Source of the DNA: an uncultured Ruminococcus sp.
GTDB lineage: Bacteria; Bacillota; Clostridia; Oscillospirales; Ruminococcaceae
DNA: 17,985 bases
Assembly (NCBI GenBank): GCA_937902395.1
Contig: CALGTV010000040.1
Coordinates: forward strand, 1 to 17,985
Direction of reading: 5' to 3'
Within the stretch, counting starts at the first letter, position 1. The number at the start of each line of letters is the position of its first letter. The notes beneath the pieces were generated by a model that was given only the letters and a program-made list of their open reading frames with translations, made no database searches and had not been told where the DNA came from. Both the position numbers and the translations under genes were made by a program. Shown here piece after piece: positions 1 to 5,883 of the stretch.

Positions 1-915
1 AGAATCGGCGATTGTGTATTTTTGGTCGCAGTTTGCGTCGCCGTTTAAATAGTTTATTTCTGTGTCAAATTCCGTAATTGCGGAGACTGGTCTCATACCT
101 AACGAGTTAGAATATTGATGAATCATTGTATTTTTGGTATCTGTAAAATAACTAAAACATCCAAGTTTCTCTTCCTGTGTGTAATCATCTGGGAATTCAA
201 TTCTGTATGTTTCGGGATTGTAGGTTGCTCTGAAATTTTCAGCAATATAATCGTGGTCAATGGAATCGTAGAATTCTTTGAATTCCTGTTCTGTCAAATC
301 CATATGAGATTTTCCGTCAATATATGTGAAGCAACTCTGTAATTGGATATGAGGAATATGATTTACGGCGTCAATCTGTAACACTTTATCACTAATGGGA
401 TATTTTTCGCTTAGTATAGACATAGCTTTTTCCGCAATCATATAATTCATTTTATGGTCTGAGCTTTCGAAACTAATTGAAATATCGGCACAATCATAGG
501 TGTCTGTATCTTTTATTTCTTTTATATAGTTATTATAACCTAAAGTATTCTCTAATTCATTAATGATTGTTTCACTATATTCTCTTGGTAAATCCAACTT
601 TACTTTTAAATAGTCCTTTAGCTGAATTTCATATGTGTATTCGTCAAAAAGAAAATAGTTATCAGATGTATCAGTTGTTGGTTTGTTCCAACGCCATACT
701 TTTGTTATATTTTCCCTTGATAAAATATTCTTAAAGTATTCTGTTTCCTGTTCTGTTAAAAGCTGTTTTCTTTCATAACCTTTAATTCTGCCTTGATATT
801 CTTCCGAATCATTTATTGTAGGAAAAGTAGATGTCGAACTGCTGTTTATTGCGGTGATTGATGAAAATGTCATAACTGCGGCAAAAGCCGTGGTAAATAA
901 TCTTTTTGATTTCAT
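1..915 (-). CDS. Secreted dockerin-domain protein, 3' end cut by window edge
   Basis: The frame is open from an ATG at 915 to the left edge (305 codons, no stop), so the C-terminus lies outside the window. The start has a strong AGGAGG 8-9 nt upstream. Residues 1-25 look like a signal peptide (MKSKR, then a hydrophobic stretch). Residues 30-285 match no family I recognise. They contain a VKLDLP stretch followed by a helix, a pattern also seen in the 9950-11203 protein. Residues 291-305 (NGDANCDQKYTIADS) are the first calcium-binding loop of a type I dockerin, which docks onto a cohesin of a cell-surface scaffold. The gene lies 22 nt downstream of the dockerin gene at 938-1954 on the same strand, so the two are probably co-transcribed. 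No catalytic module is visible; function beyond docking is unknown. Confidence 0.85.
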   Translation of the reverse strand, partial: MKSKRLFTTAFAAVMTFSSITAINSSSTSTFPTINDSEEYQGRIKGYERKQLLTEQETEYFKNILSRENITKVWRWNKPTTDTSDNYFLFDEYTYEIQLKDYLKVKLDLPREYSETIINELENTLGYNNYIKEIKDTDTYDCADISISFESSDHKMNYMIAEKAMSILSEKYPISDKVLQIDAVNHIPHIQLQSCFTYIDGKSHMDLTEQEFKEFYDSIDHDYIAENFRATYNPETYRIEFPDDYTQEEKLGCFSYFTDTKNTMIHQYSNSLGMRPVSAITEFDTEINYLNGDANCDQKYTIADS

Positions 916-937
916 AAAATTTCCTCCTTAGCGGTTT

Positions 938-1954
938 TTATGCACCTTTTGCAAGTGCAGTTTTTATTGCAACTGCATCTTCAACAGTTAAGCCGTCGCC
1001 TGTGGAATCGGCGTTGAAAAGCCCCTGCGTTGATAAGCCGTATTTATCAGGATTTCCCAATGCCTGCAATATTGCCGTAGAATCGGCGATTGTGTATTTT
1101 TGGTCGCAGTTTGCGTCGCCGTTTAAATAGTTTGTGAGGTCGAGAGTTGAGCCACCAATAGAAGACGGAACGCTTTCTAATCCATAACCAGATGGTTTGT
1201 ATCCTGTAGCTTCATAAATCTCTTTGGCAAGTTCGATATGCTCTGCCTTGGTGACTTTTTCTTTAGGTATAAGATATATCATGTCATTCATGAGCTGAAT
1301 TCCATTGTATTTCATTTCATTGTCCTCAGTTTCAATAAAATCATAATATTCGCTGTGTGAAACAGCAAATTCACGAAGCTTGTCTGAGTTATCGATTAAT
1401 ACATATTCATCTGATGCATTATCATAATATTCTATACTCTTATGATAAGCAGTTAAGTAGTTATAAATTATATTTTGATAAAAATGCGTGTTATACCAGT
1501 AATTAACTTCTAATGCTACATCTCCGACTTGTTCTCTGATTTTTTTGGCAGTTTCAGGAGATATCATATCTGCACTGATATCAAAATGGCATTTGGTATT
1601 TAAAGGGGCTATTAAATAGGAACGTATATACAGATTTTCGTCAATAGCCTGTATCTTCTTTCTGATTTCTTCAATATTTTCATCAGCGTCAACTGTAATT
1701 GTCACACGATCTTTTTCCCTGTATACTTCATAGAAATAAGTTGTTTGCTTTTCGTCAGGAACATAGTACATACATTTAGTGTTACTTCTTCCCAGCCATT
1801 TATAGTCTTCAAGTTTTACATAATCTTTAAAAGTTTCCGCTACTAAATTTTCATCAACTGTTCCCCAATAGTATAGGGCATTTGAACTCATTGCAGAAAC
1901 CGCAGATATCGCTGTAATTGCTGCAAGAATAGTTGAAATTATTCTTTTTTTCAT
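938..1954 (-). CDS. Secreted dockerin-domain protein of unknown function
   Basis: 338 aa. Residues 1-26 form a signal peptide (MKKR, hydrophobic core, SNA before the likely cleavage site), so the protein is exported. Residues 27-277 are an unrecognised mixed alpha/beta region with two similar-looking segments (RVTITVDADENIEEIRKKI and an ETAKKIREQV segment). Residues 278-338 are a type I dockerin. Loop one is D-A-N-C-D...D (GDANCDQKYTIAD). Loop two is the DG-LT..DA form (DSTGDGLTVEDA), as in Ruminococcus dockerins. The dockerin should bind calcium and attach the protein to a cohesin-bearing scaffold. The start is set by AAAGGAGGG 6-7 nt before ATG 1954. It is first gene of a two-gene unit with the gene at 915. 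The promoter is at 2058-2086. No glycoside hydrolase or carbohydrate-binding signature was recognised. Confidence 0.9.
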   Translation of the reverse strand: MKKRIISTILAAITAISAVSAMSSNALYYWGTVDENLVAETFKDYVKLEDYKWLGRSNTKCMYYVPDEKQTTYFYEVYREKDRVTITVDADENIEEIRKKIQAIDENLYIRSYLIAPLNTKCHFDISADMISPETAKKIREQVGDVALEVNYWYNTHFYQNIIYNYLTAYHKSIEYYDNASDEYVLIDNSDKLREFAVSHSEYYDFIETEDNEMKYNGIQLMNDMIYLIPKEKVTKAEHIELAKEIYEATGYKPSGYGLESVPSSIGGSTLDLTNYLNGDANCDQKYTIADSTAILQALGNPDKYGLSTQGLFNADSTGDGLTVEDAVAIKTALAKGA

Positions 1955-2004
1955 AAAATCCCTCCTTTGTTAATTATATTAATTATGCATATGAAACATT
2001 TTTA

Positions 2005-2063
2005 ATTCATCGGTCTCACCTTTCCCTAATCGAAATAATCAAACTTTTCTTAATTACATTATA
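2005..2063 (-). promoter_or_regulatory. Conserved -10/leader block, copy 1 (pairs with 11250-11308)
   Basis: This 59-nt block is identical to 11250-11308 except at one position (T at 2054, C at 11299). It begins in the -10 box and covers the first ~49 nt of the predicted transcript, ending inside a mini-ORF. In transcript sense it holds an SD-like AAAGGTGAG (2015-2023), four nucleotides, then ATG-AAT-TAA (2010-2002), a two-codon frame. The real start codon is 47 nt further on. Flanking sequence on the leader side is diverged, so this stretch looks selected as RNA or DNA. No riboswitch class that I know matches it. Confidence 0.8.
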
Positions 2064-2086
2064 TACCAACTATAGTAATGTGTCAA
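2058..2086 (-). promoter_or_regulatory. Consensus sigma-A promoter of the first dockerin operon
   Basis: On the minus strand the -35 box TTGACA (2081-2086) and -10 box TATAAT (2058-2063) both match consensus exactly, with a 17-bp spacer. The predicted transcription start is near 2051, giving a leader of about 97 nt before ATG 1954. The promoter of the third dockerin gene (11303-11331) has the same boxes and the same spacing. Confidence 0.9.
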
Positions 2087-2187
2087 GTGTATATTGCAAT
2101 GAATAGTATATGTAACGTAAATTTTGTGAGATATAGTAAATTTATTGATAGTGATTTGTATAGAATCACGGATTTATATTTTTCCTC

Positions 2188-2250
2188 TCATGTATTATAC
2201 TATTTCAGAAGTTAAATCTCGCAGTAAAAATACATATTTTTTTATTTTAA
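2188..2250 (-). promoter_or_regulatory. Distal conserved upstream block, copy 1 (pairs with 11392-11454)
   Basis: This 63-bp stretch aligns without gaps to 11392-11454 at about 53 of 63 positions. Minus-strand TATAAT (2194-2199) is preceded at exactly 17 bp by GCGAGA (2217-2222), inside a fully conserved CTGCGAGATTT core. A long A/T tract lies upstream of that. It may be a second promoter lacking a normal -35 box and relying on an activator, or a distal regulator site. The 1955-2378 gap otherwise holds only the two promoters and leader described here. Confidence 0.55.
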
Positions 2251-2322
2251 TCATATTGTAAGTGGGTGCTAACAACAATTTCGTTTCCGCAAGTAAACAT
2301 TCCCACTATTTTCAAATATTTC

Positions 2323-2331
2323 TGATATAAT
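2323..2331 (+). promoter_or_regulatory. Extended -10 promoter of rnhA
   Basis: TGATATAAT is a perfect -10 hexamer (2326-2331) with an upstream TG extended element. No convincing -35 box lies 16-18 bp upstream. The predicted start is about 40 nt before the rnhA start codon. Confidence 0.55.
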
Positions 2332-2378
2332 ATTATTGTGACTTATTGTGATAAAAATAACAAACGGGGAGGTGCTGT

Positions 2379-2816
2379 GTGAAAACTGTTGAAATATTCT
2401 CCGACGGAGCTTGCAGCGGTAATCCCGGGCCCGGCGGCTACGGCACTATCCTACGCTTCGGCACTATCGAAAAGGAGCTTTCAGGCGGCGAATCCCATAC
2501 AACTAACAATCGTATGGAGCTTATGGGCGTTATTGCAGGTCTTTCTGCGCTGAAAGAGCCCTGCAAAGTAATACTCACTACCGACAGCAAATATGTGGTT
2601 GACAGCATAACTAAAGGCTGGGTTTACGGCTGGCAGAAAAAAGGCTGGAAAAAATCCGACGGCAAGCCTGCTCTTAACGTCGATTTGTGGGAACAGCTTC
2701 TGCCCCTCCTTGCACGACATGACGTAACTTTTAACTGGGTAAAGGGACATGCAGGGCATCCCGAAAATGAACGCTGCGACCGCCTTGCAGTTGCACAAAG
2801 AGATATACATTCATAA
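2379..2816 (+). CDS. rnhA: Ribonuclease HI
   Basis: 145 aa, close to the usual RNase HI size (about 155 aa). It cleaves the RNA strand of RNA-DNA hybrids in the cytoplasm, removing R-loops and Okazaki primers. The catalytic residues are all visible: D9 in FSDGACSGNPG, E47 in TTNNRMEL, D69 in TTDSKYV and D134 in NERCDRLA, with the mobile H124 in VKGHAGH. The basic W81-W90 loop (GWVYGWQKKGW) is the substrate-handle region of the E. coli-type enzyme. The start is a GTG at 2379, preceded by GGGGAGG at about 5-nt spacing; no in-frame ATG fits better. The gene is followed after 10 nt by iscS, so it probably leads an rnhA-iscS-iscU operon. Confidence 0.96.
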   Translation: MKTVEIFSDGACSGNPGPGGYGTILRFGTIEKELSGGESHTTNNRMELMGVIAGLSALKEPCKVILTTDSKYVVDSITKGWVYGWQKKGWKKSDGKPALNVDLWEQLLPLLARHDVTFNWVKGHAGHPENERCDRLAVAQRDIHS

Positions 2817-2826
2817 GAGGTTTAAT

Positions 2827-4017
2827 ATGGAAAGAAGATTTATTTATGCCGATAATGCGGCTACTACTGCTGTTTCCGATGAAGTTCTTGCGGCTATGAT
2901 GCCACACTTCCAGACTGCTTTCGGAAACGCTTCAAGTATCTACGAAATGGGACGAAACGCTCAGCGCGATATTGAGCTTGCTCGCGAAAAAGTGGCAAAG
3001 GCTATCGGTGCTGACCCTATCGAAATTATCTTTACAAGCTGTGGTTCGGAGTCTGATAACTGGGCAATCAAGGGTACAGCTGAGCAAATGGCGAAAAAGG
3101 GTAAAAAGCACATCATCACATCTGTAATTGAGCATCACGCTGTTCTGCATACTACTGAATATCTCGAAAAACAGGGCTTTGAGGTAACATATATCCCTGT
3201 TGACGATAAGGGACTTATCAACCCTGAGGATGTGCGCAAGGCTATCCGCGAGGATACTGCTCTTGTTACAATTATGTACGCTAACAACGAAATCGGCACA
3301 ATTCAGCCTATTGATGAAATCGCCGCTATCTGCAAGGAAAATAAGGTGCTTTTCCACACTGACGCTGTACAGGCTGTGGGACACGTTGAAATTGACGTTC
3401 ACAAGCAGGGTATTGATATGCTTTCCCTTTCAGGTCATAAAATCCACGCTCAGAAGGGTATCGGCGCACTTTATATCAGAAAGGGCGTTGCTCTGCCTAA
3501 TCTCATTCACGGCGGCGGTCAGGAGAGAAGAAAGCGCGCAGGTACGGAAAATGTTCCTGCTATTGTTGGTCTTGGTGCTGCTATGGAAATCGCTTGCAGT
3601 AATATCGCTGAAAAGGCTGAAATCGTTACCGAAAAGAGAAACCGCATTATTGACGGACTTCTTACAATTCCTTATACCCGTCTCAACGGCGACAGAGACA
3701 AGCGCCTCCCAGGAAATGTAAACATTTCTTTTGAGGGTATTGAGGGTGAATCACTGCTCCTTATGCTTGATATGTACGGCATTTGCGCTTCGTCGGGTTC
3801 TGCCTGCACATCGGGCTCGCTTGACCCCTCTCACGTGCTTCTTTCTATCGGCTTGAAGCACGAAATTGCTCACGGTTCGCTCCGTCTGTCAATTGAGGAG
3901 AATCTCACAGATGAGGACGTTGATTATATTCTTGAAACAGTTCCCGTTGTTGCGGAAAAACTCCGCGCAATGTCTCCTGTGTGGGAGAAGATGATGAAAG
4001 GCGAATCCTACGAATAA
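2827..4017 (+). CDS. iscS: Cysteine desulfurase (NifS/IscS type)
   Basis: 396 aa, a PLP enzyme of aminotransferase class V. It converts cysteine to alanine and passes the sulfur as persulfide for Fe-S cluster and thiolation pathways. Visible landmarks are YADNAATT at 7-14, H103 in IEHHAV stacking on PLP, the PLP lysine K205 in LSGHK, and the persulfide C327 in SSGSACTSG. The extended loop around C327 marks the group I (IscS/NifS) class. The start is ATG 2827 after AAGAGG. A longer frame begins at 2749, but it overlaps rnhA by 68 nt and lacks the family start. iscU follows after 57 nt. Clostridia commonly carry this pair for Fe-S assembly; NifS and IscS names are interchangeable here. Confidence 0.93.
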   Translation: MERRFIYADNAATTAVSDEVLAAMMPHFQTAFGNASSIYEMGRNAQRDIELAREKVAKAIGADPIEIIFTSCGSESDNWAIKGTAEQMAKKGKKHIITSVIEHHAVLHTTEYLEKQGFEVTYIPVDDKGLINPEDVRKAIREDTALVTIMYANNEIGTIQPIDEIAAICKENKVLFHTDAVQAVGHVEIDVHKQGIDMLSLSGHKIHAQKGIGALYIRKGVALPNLIHGGGQERRKRAGTENVPAIVGLGAAMEIACSNIAEKAEIVTEKRNRIIDGLLTIPYTRLNGDRDKRLPGNVNISFEGIEGESLLLMLDMYGICASSGSACTSGSLDPSHVLLSIGLKHEIAHGSLRLSIEENLTDEDVDYILETVPVVAEKLRAMSPVWEKMMKGESYE

Positions 4018-4074
4018 TAGCGTAATCCGCGGATTCTGAATATAATTAGTATAAATTTAAGGAGAAGATAGATT

Positions 4075-4491
4075 ATGATGTACAGTGAAAAGGTTATGGA
4101 CCATTTTTCAAATCCCAGAAATGTGGGAGAAATCGAGAACGCTGACGGTATCGGTGAAATCGGCAATGCTAAGTGCGGCGATATTATGAAGATGTATCTG
4201 AAAATCGACAACGGTACAATTACAGATGCAAAATTCAAGACTTTCGGCTGCGGTGCGGCTATTGCTACATCTTCTATGGCTACTGAGCTTATCAAGGGTA
4301 AGACTATTGACGAGGCTTTGAAGCTTACAAATGACGCGGTTGTTGAGGCTCTTGACGGTCTTCCTGCTGTTAAGGTTCACTGCTCCGTTCTTGCTGAGCA
4401 GGCTGTTCGCTCAGCACTTTCAGATTATTACACAAGACAGGGTATCGATCCGCTGCCAATCGTTGGCGAGATTCATATGCCTGAGGAATAA
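4075..4491 (+). CDS. iscU: Fe-S cluster assembly scaffold (IscU/NifU N-terminal type)
   Basis: 138 aa, the usual size of a stand-alone IscU. It is the platform on which IscS-derived sulfur and iron form [2Fe-2S] and [4Fe-4S] clusters. The ligands are visible: C34 and D36 in NAKCGD, C59 in FGCGAA, and C103 in VHCSVL. The opening MYSEKVMDHFSNPRNVG is a strong family signature. Two adjacent ATGs (4075, 4078) could start it; GGAG lies 10 nt before the first, and the second also fits. The extra C-terminal ~20 residues (RQGIDPLPIVGEIHMPEE) resemble clostridial homologues rather than the E. coli protein. No hscA or hscB lies beside it, but dnaK and dnaJ are convergent just downstream. Confidence 0.94.
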   Translation: MMYSEKVMDHFSNPRNVGEIENADGIGEIGNAKCGDIMKMYLKIDNGTITDAKFKTFGCGAAIATSSMATELIKGKTIDEALKLTNDAVVEALDGLPAVKVHCSVLAEQAVRSALSDYYTRQGIDPLPIVGEIHMPEE

Positions 4492-4494
4492 AAA

Positions 4495-4610
4495 TGGGAT
4501 TCTAAAGGGCGAAGCCCTTTAGGCAGAGAGCCTTCGAGAGAATCATGCAGGGTGTGGGACAGCGTCCCATATTATTCAGAATTATCTGAAATGAAGAATA
4601 CAGAATCCCA
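4495..4610 (+). repeat. 116-bp element with inverted ends and four internal hairpins
   Basis: The ends TGGGATTCT (4495-4503) and AGAATCCCA (4602-4610) are exact inverted repeats. Inside, in order, are TAAAGGGC/GCCCTTTA (4503-4521), AGGC/GCCT (4521-4533), TGGGAC/GTCCCA (4555-4569) and TTCAGA/TCTGAA (4575-4590). As RNA it would fold into a closed multibranch shape. It starts 4 nt after the iscU stop. It could be a dispersed intergenic repeat or a structured 3' UTR; no target-site duplication is evident. Confidence 0.5.
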
Positions 4611-4618
4611 ATTAAAAT

Positions 4619-4638
4619 GGCGGTCATTACTGACCGCC
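4619..4638. terminator. Bidirectional terminator between iscU and dnaJ
   Basis: GGCGGTCA and TGACCGCC form an 8-bp stem with a TTAC loop. A T-rich run (TGTTTCTTTTTG) follows on the plus strand, and ATTTTAATT follows on the minus strand. It lies between convergent iscU and dnaJ and fits a shared intrinsic terminator. Confidence 0.8.
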
Positions 4639-4652
4639 TGTTTCTTTTTGTA

Positions 4653-5813
4653 TTAAAAATTCAGTTTATCTTTTAACTTGTCAAAAAAGCTCTGGCGCTT
4701 TGCATAGTTCTTGTCTGTAAGGGATTCTTCAAATGCTTTCAGCAGATCTTTCTGCTTTTTATTGAGATTCTTGGGAACTTCAACGAATATCTTTACAAAC
4801 TGATTTCCGCGGTCGTTTCTGTTAATCCTCTTTACGCCCTTGCCTTTCAGATTGAATACAGTGCCGTTCTGAGTTCCTGCGGATATGTTGAATTTTACAT
4901 CGCCGTCAATGGTGGGCACGATGATTTCTGCGCCCATTACAGCGTCCATATAAGTAACAGGAATTTCACAGTGAATATCTGATCCGTCACGGTTGAAAAG
5001 AGGGTGGCTCTTTACAGAAACATTGAGCAGAAGATCGCCGGAAGGTCCGTTGTTTATGCCGCAGTCGCCCTGTCCGTTGAGACGGATTGTCTGTCCGTTG
5101 TCAATACCGGCAGGGATATCCACAGATATATTCTTCTGCACGCGAAGTCTGCCGACACCACGGCACTTTGTACAGGGATTCTTGACAATTTTACCCTTAC
5201 CACTACAGTGGGGACATACCTTTGTGGAGGAAATTGCTCCGAAAGGTGTGCGCTGTGTTGTCTTTACAGAACCTCTGCCGTGACAATCGGGACATACTTC
5301 CGCTGATGTGCCTGCGTCTGCGCCTGTGCCCTTACAGGATTCACAGACAGCCATGCGTGATGTTTTAACTTCCTGTTTTTTGCCGTGGCAGGCATCCATA
5401 AAGCTTATTGTTACGGATTCCTGTATATCTGCGCCTCTGCGCGGTGCGTTGGCATTTGCGCCTGAACGTCCGCCGCCGCCGAATCCGCCGAAGCCGCCGA
5501 ACATGCTTTCGAGGATATCGCCGATATCTCCGAAGCCGCCCATTCCGCCCATGCCGTCGAAGCCGCCGCCTCCGCCGTAGCTGGGGTCAACTCCTGCATG
5601 ACCGAACTGGTCGTATCTTGCACGCTTATTGGGGTCGGAAAGTACCTCGTTAGCCTCGTTTACCTCCTGAAACTTCTCAACGTATGAGGGGTCATCGGGG
5701 TGCAAATCGGGGTGACATTCTCTTGCCTTTTTTCTGTAAGCCTTTTTTATCTCGTCCTCGGAAGCACCTTTCTGTATGCCAAGGACTTCATAATAATCTC
5801 TTTTTTCAGCCAT
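4653..5813 (-). CDS. dnaJ: Co-chaperone DnaJ (Hsp40)
   Basis: 386 aa, a full-length type I Hsp40. It stimulates DnaK ATPase and delivers unfolded clients. The J domain occupies residues 5-70, with HPD at 34-36. A Gly/Phe-rich linker (about 75-120) follows. Four zinc-binding CxxCxGxG repeats come next (CESCKGTG, CPDCHGRG, CPHCSGKG, CTKCRGVG), then the C-terminal client-binding domains. Start: ATG 5813 with GGGAG just upstream gives the canonical MAEKRDYYEVLG opening; an in-frame TTG at 5831 adds six atypical residues and is unlikely. It is the last gene of the heat-shock operon, 70 nt after dnaK, with a hairpin between them. Confidence 0.96.
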   Translation of the reverse strand: MAEKRDYYEVLGIQKGASEDEIKKAYRKKARECHPDLHPDDPSYVEKFQEVNEANEVLSDPNKRARYDQFGHAGVDPSYGGGGGFDGMGGMGGFGDIGDILESMFGGFGGFGGGGRSGANANAPRRGADIQESVTISFMDACHGKKQEVKTSRMAVCESCKGTGADAGTSAEVCPDCHGRGSVKTTQRTPFGAISSTKVCPHCSGKGKIVKNPCTKCRGVGRLRVQKNISVDIPAGIDNGQTIRLNGQGDCGINNGPSGDLLLNVSVKSHPLFNRDGSDIHCEIPVTYMDAVMGAEIIVPTIDGDVKFNISAGTQNGTVFNLKGKGVKRINRNDRGNQFVKIFVEVPKNLNKKQKDLLKAFEESLTDKNYAKRQSFFDKLKDKLNF

Positions 5814-5839
5814 ATTTCTACTCCCATACAATACACGTA

Positions 5840-5864
5840 CAGGGCGAAAGGAATTTTCGCCCTG
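5840..5864 (-). promoter_or_regulatory. Stem-loop in the dnaK-dnaJ spacer
   Basis: CAGGGCGAAA pairs with TTTCGCCCTG (10 bp, 5-nt loop) in the 70-nt gap. No T-run follows in the minus-strand direction, so full termination is unlikely. It may protect the upstream dnaK message or reduce dnaJ output; that role is inference. Confidence 0.55.
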
Positions 5865-5883
5865 AAACAGTTACTTAAGTTAA

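Noticed and set aside
115..342. 75-aa plus-strand reading frame
   Set aside because: It lies antisense within the dockerin gene at 1-915, has no good ribosome site and is not protein-like.
2005..2053. Cobalamin or c-di-GMP riboswitch in the dockerin leader
   Set aside because: Short look-alike strings (AGGGAA, ACCGATG) are present, but the conserved cores and pairings of those classes are missing and the block is too short.
2749..2826. 26-residue N-terminal extension of IscS
   Set aside because: It overlaps rnhA by 68 nt; ATG 2827 has a ribosome site and gives the standard family start.
5308..5580. 90-aa proline-rich plus-strand frame
   Set aside because: It is the complement of the Gly/Phe-rich linker of dnaJ, which reads as proline-rich on the other strand.
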